The translations under genes and the position numbers were made by a program. The notes below the pieces were generated by a model, which did not search any database, was not told the DNA's origin, and worked only from the letters and a program-made list of their open reading frames with translations. Shown here piece by piece: positions 45,533-58,069 of a stretch of DNA of 64,000 nt (the stretch's first letter is position 1; every line of letters begins with the position of its first letter). The DNA is taken from NCBI GenBank assembly GCA_018127085.1, contig CM030735.1, positions 1-64,000 on the forward strand, given 5' to 3'. Source of the DNA: Pneumocystis sp. 'macacae' (lineage: Eukaryota; Ascomycota; Pneumocystomycetes; Pneumocystales; Pneumocystaceae).

Positions 45533-47844
45533 ATGTCTCAAATAAACTTGGATGTTTTTTTAAAAAATGAGCTTCTTGATTGTTTTGGAAATGCTATTGA
45601 GAATAGTCCAGAAATTTTAGCTGAATGTTTGTCTATACTAAAAATTTATTCGATTTCTCCAACAGAACTTTTTTATAGATGGGAGTCTTGGTGTTTAAAA
45701 ATGGGTAACGAACCTGAGTTAGTACTTGAAAATATTCAGCTTTTTAAAAAAGATATGCAATATATGCTTGAGAAAAGATCTAGTTTAAAAAAAAAACAGT
45801 CGGTTTATTATAAGGTAATAATCATATTTTCAATATATACGATAGCTAATTTCAGGACTATAACAATATTGATTATTCTGCAGATTTAGCTCGCAGAGAC
45901 TCTAAGTCTTGTAAATTGTAAGTTTTTTTAGTTTTTATGTTTTAATTTTGTAATAATAGATTTTCAAATATTATTTCAAATAATTTTGAGGATTCAGAAA
46001 AATTATCTAGTTTTTTGGACTCTAGTATGATGAAAATTTTATAATTATGGAAAAATGCTTATATAGCTTTCTAGGTTGTAATTCAGATATATCCATAGAA
46101 AATAATAATTATATTTCTATTTCCTCTTTTAATTTTTCTACAAATTCTCAAAAGATTGTGGAAACTCTTAATTCGCATATTTCTTTCTGTAATATTAGAA
46201 ATGACATTGATGGTTTGATTTTTCTAATTTAGTATGTTTTTTCTGAATAAATATAAGAAAAACAGAAAAAAATATCTTTGGTTGTCAATTTTGATCCAAA
46301 GAAATATTCTTTTAAAATAATGTATCAAAAGTTGTCAGAAGTTTCAGAGGGTTATATACATCTTTTGGTTATTGAAGTTTTAATATAACTTAGTTCTTGA
46401 TGATAAGATTGATATGTTTACTGATGAATTAATCAAGCATTATGATCTTTCTCAAGATGATTTTGGAAATCCTGCTCATATATCACATGTATGTTTTTTT
46501 TTTTTTTTTTTCCCTAAGTTAGTTAGAATGAAATAGTGGCTGTAGGAAGGATTATTTGTGATTCTGATTCTGGAGGTCGTTTGAGTACTACTTCTATAAT
46601 TTTAGAAACTTCTCGTAGATTTGGTGCAGGAAGCCGCGTTTTATTACATGTTGATAATCTTAGAAGTTATGCTCTTTTTCCAGGACAAGTATTGGGAGTC
46701 AAGGGAATTAATTCTAGTGGTTCTTATTTTTCTGTTCGTGAATTTTTAATGTTACCTCTTTTACCTTTTTCAGCAACTAGTTTATTGGATTTTCAGAAAT
46801 ACAATAGTTTATTGAATGGCATGCCTCAGAAGATATTTATTGCTTCTGGGCCGTACACAATTAATGATAATATTTTATTCGAACCATTAACTGAGTTATG
46901 TAATAAAATACAACAAGAAAAACCAGATGTTGCTATTTTTGTAGATTTTATTGTTAATTTGTAGATAATATTGATTTTTTATAGATAGGTCCGTTTTTAG
47001 ATATAAGGCATCCATTAATTTCTAGTGGGAATTTTGATATAGCATCTTTAAAAGATGATATAGGGTCATTAGACGATTTATTTAAACATTGTATTAGCTC
47101 TAAGCTTATGAGATTGAATTGTTTAGTAATTATGATTCCTCATGTTCAAGATGCTTGCTGTAGACATGCAGCATGGCCTCAAGATTGTTTTAATAAAAAG
47201 TCTTTAGGATTAGGAAAAGTCAATTTCACTGAATATGTATTTATATTTTCTAACTTTTCTAGAATATAAAATGTATGCCTAATCCTGCTTTGTTTTCATT
47301 AAATGAAGTTATTATTGGTATTAGTTCAAATGATATTCTTATGTCGTTATCTAAATTTGAAATTATTAAGTAGTAAAGTTAGTGTTTATTTTTATATACT
47401 AAGTTTCTAGATCACCCTTGTATTCAAATACATTAGCACGGTTATCTTATCATGTGATACAACAAAGACATTTTTATCCGTTGTTTCCGGGTACTGCATA
47501 TGAATCTTTTATCGATGGTGCAAATTTAGATATTGCTTTTATGGGTTTAGGAGAATTTTCAGATGTGTTACCCGATATTTTAATATTACCTAGTGATCTT
47601 CAGTATTTTGCTAAGGTGAATTATATTTTTTTACACATTAACTGTCTAAATTTAGGTTGTTTCTGGTACTGTTGTTGTAAATCCTGGACGTTTAGCTAAA
47701 AAGCAAGCTTTTGGGACTTATGCAGTTATGTATATAGAACCTCGAAATCTAGAAAAAGCTGAATTAATTGGTGTTGATTTAAATGATATAATGCTTCCTC
47801 ATAATTTACCAGAAAGAGCTAGAGTCGATATAATTAGGATTTGA
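45533..47844 (+). CDS. POL12: DNA polymerase alpha subunit B
   Basis: The second-largest, non-catalytic subunit of the DNA polymerase alpha-primase complex, which starts leading and Okazaki strands. The start is ATG at 45533 (MSQINLDVFLKNELLD); an upstream in-frame TTG is not needed. Eight or more short exons can be traced. They include an N-terminal helical domain (ITELFYRWESW-like segment), the motif YQKLSEVSE, the segment DDFGNPAHISH, the OB-fold region VAVGRIICDSDSGGRL with ETSRRFGAGSRV and FFPGQ-like LFPGQVLGVKG, and the phosphodiesterase-like domain with GPFLDIRHPLISSG, IPHVQDACCRHAAWPQ, and LSYHVIQQRHFYPLFPG. The end is VVVNPGRLAKKQAFGTYAVM and ARVDIIRI. Introns are about 40-50 nt. Exon joins in the N-terminal third (45814-46540) are the least sure. 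Confidence 0.92.
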
Positions 47845-49397
47845 AAATATGTTTTTAGTTTATAGTTTTTGAGAAAAAGAACATTCTTTTATATTTTTTA
47901 ATATAATAAAATTATATATTTGATTTTTTTGAAAATATTGTGATATGATTATATAGTTTTAAATAAGTACTAAGATTAAATTTAAAAGGGTATAAATAAT
48001 ATTTTTGATATTACTATAATTTATTTATTTGAAAATAAGGGTTATAATTTAATAAAATTGTATTGTATTACAATATTAATTTATATGTTATTTTAATAGC
48101 ATTCTAGTTTTGATTAATGTTAGATAACTTTATATTATAAAAACTATCGGAAAAAAATAGGGAATTACTTTTATTTAGATGATAATAATTTGTATGTTGT
48201 TTTTTATAATATTGATCGTTTTAATAAATACATTAATTTATAATAGATATAAATTAGAAATTTAGATATATTATATATTATTATTGTATTATAGTAAAAA
48301 TACTTAATAGATGTTTTAAATATTGAACTTTTAATATTTTAGATTAATTATTTATCTTATTAATGGCATTTTTAATTGAGTTTTATGAATTTGTTTTATG
48401 ACTAACACTATTTTTTATATGTTTATACGTTTAAATTTAATTTTTTTTTAAAAAAATTCATCATAATATTTTGTAAGATAATAAATAAATGTAACTATTT
48501 TTATGATTAATATGTTAATTGTGTTTATTTAAAAAGATTATTTTTATAGATTTTTAATTTTATAATTTGTAAAATTATTGTGTTTAAACCAATGTAAAAT
48601 TAAAATATATATAATTGATTTATTAGTTAAATTTTTTTTTTAAATATTTTTAACAATTTTTAACATTCATATTTTATTGATTTATAAGTATTTTTGTTTT
48701 ATTTTATTTGGATATTCGATAATTTGATTCTAAAAATTAAATATCGTTTAATTTCATATTTGTTAAGAATTATTTATTTCTAGTATTTTTTGTAAATTTT
48801 TAATAAAAAAATAATTATGGAGTGAAAAAATATACAAGACTTTTTATATTTCAATTTTTTTAGATAAAAATATTAAATAGATATTAAAAAGGCTAAATAG
48901 TATGTTAAATAGTCTAAAATATGTTTTATTTTGAGATCTTTAGTTTTTTCATTAATTTCATGAATTATTTATAAAGTTTTGAAAGTTTTTATTTTAGGAA
49001 GTTTGTTATTTTTTATAGGAATTATTTAAATTATAAAATTCAAGGTATATAATACTTATTTTTTTCTTTTTTTGAAAGTGTTATTTTAGTATATTTTATT
49101 TTAAGGAGTTGTTTATTGTAGAGTCTACTTTAAGACTATTTCTTAAGTTTATTAAGTAAAATATTTTATCAAAAATTGGAATTTTTGTTTTTTAAAATAT
49201 TATTAAAAAATATTTTTTTAAAGATAAATAAATTGATGATTTTTGTTTTAGAAAATATAATAATGATAGTTTAAATGGTTATAGTATACTAGATTTATAT
49301 AAGGTCATGTTATTGAGTAATATATTGTCCATTAGATTTTAGTTGAAAATAAAATATTGAAAATTGTGTAGTACATGATATTCTTTATAACAGCTAA
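47845..49397. other. AT-rich intergenic region upstream of the MGM1 pseudogene
   Basis: About 1.55 kb of AT-rich DNA after POL12. If the adjacent dynamin relic once had a full N-terminus (targeting peptide, membrane segment), it would have lain here. I can read no convincing remnant of it. No other gene is seen. Confidence 0.5.
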
Positions 49398-51235
49398 ATG
49401 ATACTATTAACAAAACGAATAATTAAAATAAAAAATAAATTACAACAGATGAAATATGATGAAACATTTACATTGTTAAATATAATTTTAACTAGTTTAT
49501 AGAGTTTTGGCAAAAGTTCTGTGCTTGAAGCTACTATGAGGTATGAATTTTTATTTAAGTAGATAGTAGAGTTTATATTTAATTAAATTTATTTTATTAG
49601 AAGAATTGTTATAGTTATTAAAAGATCTATTGAGTTAACTTTAATTCATATACTTGACGTTGATGAATATAGTGAATTTTTTGATTTAAAACAATTTATT
49701 TTTGATCAAATTCAAAAAAATAATCACAGATTTGAATTAATATTCTATAATTCAATATTATTTTAACTGTTTTAGCATCAAATGTTGATTTTGTAAATTC
49801 TGTTGTATTATGTGTTGGCGGTAGGGTTGATTCAGATGGCATTGAATTATTGGTGTATTAACTAAAATGAATCTTGTTGCTTCAGAGAGAGGATATAATA
49901 TATTGAAAAATATAAATTAGCCTCTTAATCTTGGATATGTTGGAGTTATTTCTAAATTTTTGCTTTACCATTTTGATAAAAATATTAATTTAATTAGCTT
50001 AATAGTTAAAAATGAAAAAAAGGAATTCTGGTTTTCAGAAATTTAATAATATTGAATGTCTTGTTTGATTTATTAGCTTAAGAAGATTTGTAGACATACA
50101 TGATAATTCAATGGTATATAGTTTAAAGAATATGTATGATAATATTATATTTCAACTAGAAGAAACACTATATTGACTTAGAATTGAATATAATGATTGA
50201 TATTTTATTTTTAAGATTTATATGGTTGATCTAGTAGATATTTTAACGTATATTTTTAAAAGATTTGTTAATTTCGGATTTTGGTGTCACCAATTTGAAT
50301 TATATTAAGAGATATTTTAAATGGAAAAGTTTTGGAGTTGCTAGCACTGAGATATTGGATAAATGAATGAGTAATTTAATGTTTGAGAAAATTATTTGGT
50401 AATATATATTGAATGCGTAGATTAGACATTTTTGGGTTATAAAATTATGTATAGGATGTCTTTCTATTAATTTATTGGTATGTATTATTGCTTTTGAAAC
50501 GGAAAAAATAGTTTAAAAAAATAAAATTAGAAATCGTTCTTATCTAAGTTTATCTAAGTCAGTGTATTGTTTAGTTAATTTATAATTTTTAAAAAGTAAT
50601 ATAGCATTGTTAGATAAGTTGATTCTATTAAACCTTGAACTTTATAAATGAGATTAATAATAATGAAAGTGAATGGGAATCGGGAAGATAATATTTTTTG
50701 GAAATTCTGAAAAGTTTAAGAATTCTGTAATGAGTGAGAAATTAAAAAAAATAAACAATTTGATTTAATACAAAAAATAATTGTGAAAATGTAAAATACA
50801 ATAATTTTTTTATAAAAAATGGTTTAATAGGTTTTTATATTTTTTAATATATGATTGTTTATTCATCATAGCTTAATATGTTGTTTTTATGAAATAGATA
50901 AAATAATTTAAAGGTTAGGATTTTTGAAATTTAAAATATGTAAGAATATTGATAATAAGCATTATTGTCATGATGTTTTTTTTGGAAATTTTTACAAATA
51001 AGATAGCTGATATCGTTGTTCTTTTTGTTAATGTTGAATTGCTTTTAGAGTCTGTCTATCATGTATATATATTCTTTGTATACCTTTTATTTTTTGATAT
51101 AATGAGTAGTTTCTTTGAGACCCTGATATAATTGACTTGTTTATAATTTAATACTAGAATAACTAGATAAAATTGTTAGAGAAAATTATGAAATTGAAAA
51201 ATATATTGATTTGCAATAAGAAATCGCTTTTTTAT
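49398..51235 (+). pseudogene. Decayed MGM1/OPA1/Msp1-type mitochondrial dynamin GTPase
   Basis: This is a broken copy of the mitochondrial inner-membrane fusion dynamin. Collinear fragments in all three plus-strand frames match the family in order. They are MILLTKRIIKIKNKLQQMKY (from 49398); SFGKSSVLEATM (49502-49540, a damaged P-loop); a relic intron (49541-49600); EYSEFFDLKQF and ELIFYNS; ASNVDFVNSVV; LTKMNLV (near 49860, TKxD changed to TKMN); PLNLGYVGVISK (49921-49956); LKNMYDNIIFQLEET; GKVLELLALRYWINE (near 50320-50365); ESEWESGR; the GED-like piece IFTNKIADIVVLFVNVELLLE (from about 50972); and ENYEIEKYIDLQ (51181-51216). Stops and frameshifts separate the pieces. The segment holding the DxxG switch motif appears deleted. 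The small open frame at 50949-51131 is the GED remnant, not a gene. Whether an intact copy exists elsewhere cannot be told here. Confidence 0.85.
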
Positions 51236-51563
51236 AATTAGTTTTGGAAAAAAGAATAAATCTTCTAATGTTTGAAAAAACTTGTGATAATATTATTGTT
51301 ATTATAAATATTAGTTCGTATTTGTTTTGATTTTTATATGACAAACTGTAAAAGATGTGTTAATTAAAATATCTTGGTTTGGTTTAAAAATTTTAATAAT
51401 TGCTAGGTAATTTATTCTAAATAAATTTGTTTCTATATTTTAAAATAAATAGAATTGATTGTTTTAGATACAATATTTCTAAATGAGATTATAAATTACA
51501 TGTCATAATTATTTTATATCTTTGTTTTTAGTTTAATAAATATATTGTTATTGGCATATAATT
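51236..51563. other. Intergenic region between MGM1 pseudogene and EFL1
   Basis: About 330 bp of AT-rich DNA with no gene seen. It holds the EFL1 3' end signals. Confidence 0.5.
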
Positions 51564-54500
51564 TTATCGTTTAAGTGTTCTTTGCTTTTCTGCTCGAGAA
51601 ACTATTTTTTGATCTATAAAAAGTCCCTAATACAATGATTAGTTATTTAGTGATTTAGTTAAATATGTACTTTTCTTTTTCTTATATCATTTATATATTT
51701 TCGGGATATATTTTCTTTATTTTCAACGTTTCCATTGTCTTCTAGTTCTCTGGTTGCAGGTATCCAGAATGGATCTTGGTCTAAAATTTCAAATCCATTG
51801 AATATTAATTGTGGATTAGCTGCACCGGATGTTTTTTTTCGTATATCCTCTGAAAAACCAAAAGATTCGATTACAGGTAATAATGCTTTTATTGAATACA
51901 AAATTCCTTTTAGATTTTCAGAAATAATACGTCCTTTGCGTTTAGAAATAATTGCATGAATTTTTCCTAAAACATTGCCTAATTATTAAACTATAAACTA
52001 TATATTTTTTTAAAATATAAAAAGTACATACCAGGTGCTTGAATATAACATGTATACATAGAAAGCATTAAACGTGGAGACCAGTCTAAAAAACCCTGTT
52101 TAATTCCATCTTTGAATGATGAAATTAAATTACTAGTAATTTGCCCTATTTTTGAATTATCATAATTAATATCATTAGTATTAAGTTCAATATTTTCAAT
52201 AAATATAAAAATTCCATGGATCGGTTCTTCTGCTAAAGGCCCATGTAGTACTGACAGTTGAAACCCTGTGTTTATGTGTTTTTCTATTTCATCAAATGAT
52301 AAACCATTGAAATTATTGTCTATAGTAGTAAGGCTTTTATTTATATTGTTAATATTATTGCTGAAACTTATTAAATTTAATTAAATTTTCTTAAATATAA
52401 TATTTTAATACTAACAGTTTTTTCATTGTTCCTGTATTATCCGCTAATATGTTTGGCCCGGTTTTATTAGGTCCGAATGCAACAATTCTATCATAATTAG
52501 TTGTGTTTTTACGTTTTTTTGTTTTACAACTTTTCATATATTTTTGTCCAGTCAATATCTGTTTTTTTTGCTGAACAAAATTTTTCAAATAATTGTTTTT
52601 TAAAATTTTCTAGTTTCATATCATTAGTAAAGTCTGTAATTGAAGAATCTGGTATCATTGTATTGTTTAATCTGGAATATAAATATGTATTCTTAATCAT
52701 TTTTGAAAACGAATATATATACTCTGTAATATTTTGAGGTAAAGGACAAACTCTAAGTCTTATTTTTATGTTAGCTAAAGGTACTGTAATTTCTACTGTG
52801 CCTTTCAAAATGCCATTTTCTTTGAAAGTTGATGAATCAATAGGTATATTAATAAATAGTTGTGAAATGTAGTCATTTTACCTTTTAAATTTACAATAGT
52901 TTCTCGAAATGGAACACTAGGCCTTGAAACATGAATATTTATTTTTGCAAATTTTTCACGTAAATCTTTTAAGCATTTCTATATATTTTTAGAGTTTTAT
53001 TTTATATATAAGAAAATTATGCCTCGAGATGAAGTTCACCTGCAGTTAGAATTACATGCTCTCCTGAATCTTCATGTTGTATTTGAACATATGGATCTGC
53101 CTGATTAAGTAGCTCAAGACCTTTTATAAGTTTCTCCATATCTGATGGTGATTCCGGTTCAATAGCTACTCTAACAATAGGTGTACTATTTATAACACTT
53201 GATAAATTATAATTAATGGTTAAAGATGAGATTGTTCCATTTTTTGTAATACTTTCTTCTAAACCTCCAATCCCAAATATATTACCTGCATAGACTTTCT
53301 CAACCTGTATTAATTCTTTACCCATAAACAAATATAGACTAGAAACTATAATTTTAGAAATATTTTTTTCTGGTATTTTAGGATCATATTTTGGTTTAAG
53401 AATGTAAAGTTCTTGTCCGACGTTTATAATCCCACTGTATAATCTTGTAAAACCTATAAAACAATTACTTTCGGTCTGTTTGGTACTTTCTTTAAAAAAG
53501 TGTAATTCATTAGTTATTAAAATATCTGATGACTCTACAATATTTGTTTGATCTAACAAAGAATTTATTTTATGTGTTTTTAATTCTATTTCATGATTTT
53601 TATTTTTTGAGTTTATAAGCGTTTTTTGGTTTTCTGGAAGTTCTTTAACATCTATAGGGATTAATTTACTAATATAACCTATAACAGGTGATAGGTAAGA
53701 TGCTGAACATTCTATAATTGAATCATATACGTATGATGGAATTGATTCATAATTTGGACTAGATGCTAATATATGAGGTAAACGTAATTCTTGTGATTTT
53801 TTTGGTGAAGGTATTTGTTCAATAATACAAAGTATAATTGATGTTGATAATGAGAGCCATTGTGAAAAGATTGATGTAAGAAGGCATTTAGAATCTTTTG
53901 ATGTGATTTCATTACGTGGAATTTTAAGTTTGAGGTTGCTAATTATTTTTTCAATTTTATTTTGGTCTCTAATATATAAATAGTCAATTTTATAATATAT
54001 TCTTGATTTTGCTGTACCTGTTTAAAATAATTGAATCATATATAGCCCAAATATTTTCCAAAATAAGTTTAACAAACATTGGTTTAAGATTTTTTCCTTT
54101 TAAATCTTTAGGTTCTAAAATATGTTTTGTTTTTGGATCTAAATAAAAAGGTCCCCATAAAGTTTTATTTAATATAGATTGACTAATTCCTAATTTGTTT
54201 TCGTATATTTCTGCAAATTGATTGATTCGGAATCCCCAACCGTCTAAAGCACTAGAGATAATGACATTTCCTTTTTCAGGTGAAAAATATATTTTATTCA
54301 TTGCTTCATATAATAATGAATCAGTATTATTGATGATATCTGTTTCTTGTTTTTCTAAATGTTCATTTTCTTCAAGATTTCTTAATTTTTCCTCCGCAAA
54401 AAATGAATTCATAATATTGTTTACTTGATCTAATAATTCTAATAAATGTGTATATGCCTCTTCTGGCGAAAGACGTAATTCTAGTATAAACCTATCTATT

Positions 54501-55140
54501 TTGTTAAATATTAGTATTGGTTTTAGCTTTTCTGTCCATGCATGATAAAGCATCGATATTGTCTAATAAAATTAATACAATTTTAAATGAGAATAAACAT
54601 ATACTTGACTACAACAGCCTTCGATTACATCAATGATAATTAAAGCTCCGTCACATAATCTTGATGCTGCTGAGATTTCAAAATTAAAATCTACATGTCC
54701 TGGTGAATCAACAAGGTTAATCAAATATTCTGAATCTTTAGTTTTAGAATTATATATTAACATACTTATTTTTAATTTTTGATAAACTTACTGGTTTCAT
54801 CTTGTTTTATTATTTTTGCATATAATGAAATCGCGCTAGACTTGTAATTTTAGTTTAATAATAATTAAAGAAAATAATATACTTTCATTGTGATTCCCCT
54901 AGTTATCTCATCTTCCCTACTATCTAAGTACCTTATATATCCTGCTATTTTATTTGAAATAATAAGATTAGAAGCAATAAGTCTGTCTGCTAATGTCGTC
55001 TAATCATAGTTATAAAAATATATTAAAATAATATATTAATTTTCCTTTCCATGATCAACATGTGCTAATAAACATATGTTTCTGATATAATATGGATTTT
55101 TTTGTAAACTTTTTAAAATTTTTGGAGAAACTGATGGCAT
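51564..55140 (-). CDS. EFL1: EFL1/Ria1, elongation-factor-2-like GTPase of 60S maturation
   Basis: A cytoplasmic GTPase that, with Sdo1/SBDS, releases the anti-association factor Tif6 from pre-60S subunits. The start is ATG at 55140 ([19 protein letters not shown]) and leads into [11 protein letters not shown]. After an intron come [27 protein letters not shown] (switch I), [13 protein letters not shown] (DxxG), then [20 protein letters not shown] (NKxD). Domain II and later parts include [20 protein letters not shown] and [17 protein letters not shown]. The C-terminus has [20 protein letters not shown] and ends [12 protein letters not shown]1-type length, the long insertions and this C-terminus distinguish it from eEF2. 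There are many introns of about 40-45 nt. The first intron (55000-55044) interrupts the P-loop between HGK and TT and begins GAAAAT instead of GT; see findings. Confidence 0.92.
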
Positions 55141-55937
55141 TATTTTTTCTTTAAATGTTTTATAAAGTTATATTTTCCTGTCTTGATAATTGTTAATGAT
55201 TATATGTTTCTTGTATTAACTTGTATTATATATTAATTGATTAAAAGAGCACAATATGATTTTTATTGTGATTTGAATGAAAATTATATGAAATTGAAAC
55301 TACGATTAAAAATATTTTTTTGTAATATAGTAATATTTATTGAAAATTAGTATTTTATTAGTTCTATACGTTTAAAATATATTATTTATATATGTCTTAT
55401 TTCATTAGTAATAATATAATTATAAAATAATAAATTAATGTAAATAAAAAATTAGTAGGTTTTTATAGAAAATGCGTAAAAAAGTGAATAAATGTATCTT
55501 TTTTTTCTAGTTTTAAATTAACATGTTTGTATTAGCAAAATATGTACAACTTGAGTATTAACTCCAGTTATACAGTTATACATATATGTTAAATAAAACT
55601 TTTATATATTTTTGGATGAATTAGAAAAATGTTACTATTCACAAAAAAGTTAGGAATTATTTTTTGTACTTAAATATCAGAAAATATTAAATTGTCTACT
55701 ATTAAATATTCTAAATATTTAAAATATATATATTTAAAATATTAAAATATTATACTTTTAATACTATATATATTAGATAAATATAGATGTGAATATTGTG
55801 TAAATATAATGAATATTAATATATTAATTTTTTTTAAATTAAATTTAAAATTTATATTATAATAATATTTATTTTTAAATTATTTTATCGATAATGTTTT
55901 TAGATGTAAAAAATGTTATAAATTGATACATTTTAAG
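55141..55937. promoter_or_regulatory. AT-rich divergent region, EFL1 / AIM23
   Basis: About 800 bp between the divergent starts of EFL1 and the IF3-like gene. It is extremely AT-rich with TATA-like strings throughout (for example near 55690-55780). It must contain both promoters; no specific site stands out and no other gene is seen. Confidence 0.45.
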
Positions 55938-56468
55938 ATGTTATCTAATTCACTAAAATTGATAAAAGTATTTATACAGCAAGGTTTTATGGCTTATGAA
56001 AAAGTTAATCATTATAAAAAATTCTACAGAGTTAATTTGATTAAAAATACAAATTATTATGAGATAATTAAATATAGTACATTATATATCAAATCAATAT
56101 GCACATTACAACATTACATAGATTCAAATAATATAAATTCTCAATCAGAAAAATGTAAAAAATCTATTGAATTAGTAAAAAAAAATAATAATCGGTATAC
56201 TAAAAAAATTATACAGATTAGTTGGAATATAACTGAACATGATTTAAAACATCGACTTAAAATTGCTATGAAATCATTAGAAAAAGGTTATGATATTGAT
56301 ATTGTAATTGGATCTAAAAGATATAAAAAATTTGAATTGTGTAAACGGGAAGAATTGTTTAAAAGATTACGTGAAACATTTTTAGAAAAAGGGATTGAAA
56401 GAAAATCAGCAATTGGTACGTTTAATGATTCTTTTACATTGTATTTTAAACCAAAAAAAATATTATAA
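55938..56468 (+). CDS. AIM23: Mitochondrial translation initiation factor 3-like protein (Aim23 family)
   Basis: A single-exon gene of 176 residues from the ATG at 55938 (MLSNSLKLIKVFIQQGFMAY). The N-terminal 40 residues are basic and poor in acids, fitting mitochondrial import. The C-terminal half matches the IF3 C-terminal domain as seen in fungal Aim23: KIIQISWNITEHDLKHRLKI, AMKSLEKGYDIDIVIGSK, and a final FTLYFKPK. The bacterial equivalent binds the small ribosomal subunit during start-codon selection, and a like role in mitochondria is known for yeast Aim23. It is shorter than many fungal Aim23 proteins because the N-domain is reduced. Codon use and AT content are like its neighbours. 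Confidence 0.8.
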   Translation: MLSNSLKLIKVFIQQGFMAYEKVNHYKKFYRVNLIKNTNYYEIIKYSTLYIKSICTLQHYIDSNNINSQSEKCKKSIELVKKNNNRYTKKIIQISWNITEHDLKHRLKIAMKSLEKGYDIDIVIGSKRYKKFELCKREELFKRLRETFLEKGIERKSAIGTFNDSFTLYFKPKKIL

Positions 56469-57304
56469 TATATTATAATATACATGTATATATTTTCTAT
56501 ATATTATTTGTATACTATATTTTTTTATAAATGAACGATCATTTTATTATAAATATATTCAAAATTTATAATATTTAGATATATACGTTAATAAAATAAT
56601 AGATTTATATGATACAGTAAAATTATACATATTTTTAAATTAAGTCCTATGATAGTTTTAAGCTATTTTACTACTAAATTGTAATTTTTTATATTTTAAA
56701 ATTATTTTATATTTAATATGATTAACTAAAAAAATAATATACTTTAATAATTTATATTTTAGAAATATTGAATATATCTCAGTAAAAATATGTATATTAT
56801 TTTACGTATATATTAATTATTCCAAAAAAATCATATAATCAATATATATAAATAATAATTTTATAATATATCTAATCTTCAATGTGATTATATAGTTTAA
56901 TATTATATTTTATAAATTATATTAATATTATTTGATATTATTTTTCATTTATAAATTATAATAAATATATATATTATCTATTAATCTTAATATTTGCGTC
57001 TTTAATATAATTATAAATTATTTGGTTTATAATTTGAGTAAATATACACTGTAGTATTTCATTTATATTATATAATCCCAAAACATGTACATTAAATTAA
57101 ACAATTAAATTATATAGACTAAATTTGATAAAAATTAGTAAATAAAATTCATATAAATAATATTTAACTAAAAATATTTTTTTTATAATTTTATATTATA
57201 TTATATAAAACATTTTTTATTGTAAATTATATATTTAATTTTTATAATAATTACAATACAATAAGAAAATTTAATCAGAAAATTCATAATACCTTATAGT
57301 ATAC
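56469..57304. other. AT-rich intergenic region
   Basis: About 835 bp between the convergent AIM23 and FCF1 genes. It is almost pure A/T with short TATA repeats. I see no gene or structured RNA. Confidence 0.6.
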
Positions 57305-58069
57305 TTAATCAAGACCCACCAATCTTTCAACTTTTAACTTGTGATTTCCAACATACATAATTGGTACACCAGGAATTCTACGTATAAGAACTTTAAGATT
57401 TTTATCATTAGTAGCAACTATATAAGATTTATTTTGCATTATTCTAGAAAGTATACAATCATCAGCATAAGTGCCAGGATGAGAACAAGGTAATCTCTCA
57501 AAACATGGATCACGAGCAATTCTATTCAAATTATTAATATAGATATTTAAACTAATTACCAACCTTAATGCAATTCTAAATTTATTACCTAATTTTTCAA
57601 GCTCAGCCATAACACAATCAGTAATGTATGGAGTACATTTTGCATATAAACATTCCATCATTCCTCTTACAATATCTATTTTATTTCTAATACAAAAATT
57701 AATAAAATTCCTAATTTATTTATAAGTCCATTTATATAAAACGAAAAATTATATAAATTTATATACGTATCAACTAAAACGTTATAAGGAGGACCTAAAG
57801 ATTTATTATACTGAAAAAACAACGAAGAAGCAGCCTGTGGTCTACTTGAATATTATAAAATAATATATATTTCATTTATATTCATACATTTCATGAATCT
57901 TCTCATCTAATTTTTTCGATTCATTTTTTTTGTCAAAGTTACTTTAAAGAAAAGTAAGATATAAATAAAAACAGAAAAATATGTTTTTTTTTTTCACATA
58001 CAGTCTTTGGTCACGAGGATTAATCAATCTTTTTTTTAGAGAAACACATGCATTTCTCATTTTTGCCAT
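57305..58069 (-). CDS. FCF1: Fcf1/Utp24 PIN-domain nuclease of the SSU processome
   Basis: A PIN-domain endonuclease of the small-subunit processome, credited with early pre-rRNA cleavages near the 18S 5' end. The start is ATG at 58069 (MAKMRNACVSLKKRLINPRDQRL). Downstream exons encode PQAASSLFFQYNKSLGPPYN, VLVDTNFINFCIRNKIDIVR (with the first catalytic Asp of the PIN domain), CLYAKCTPYITDCVMAELEK, LGNKFRIALRIARDPCFERL, GTYADDCILSRI, SYIVATNDKNLKVLIRRIPG and VPIMYVGNHKLKVERL. The acidic PIN residues (D in VDTNF, E in MAELEK, DD in YADDC, D in TNDKNL) are all present. Five exons. Intron 57522-57563 is 42 nt, stop-free and in phase, so the open frame runs through it. The gene has about 190 residues, typical of the family. 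Confidence 0.93.

Noticed and set aside
50949..51131. 60-codon membrane-like small protein
   Set aside because: It matches the GED region of an MGM1-type dynamin and is collinear with other broken fragments upstream; it is part of the pseudogene.
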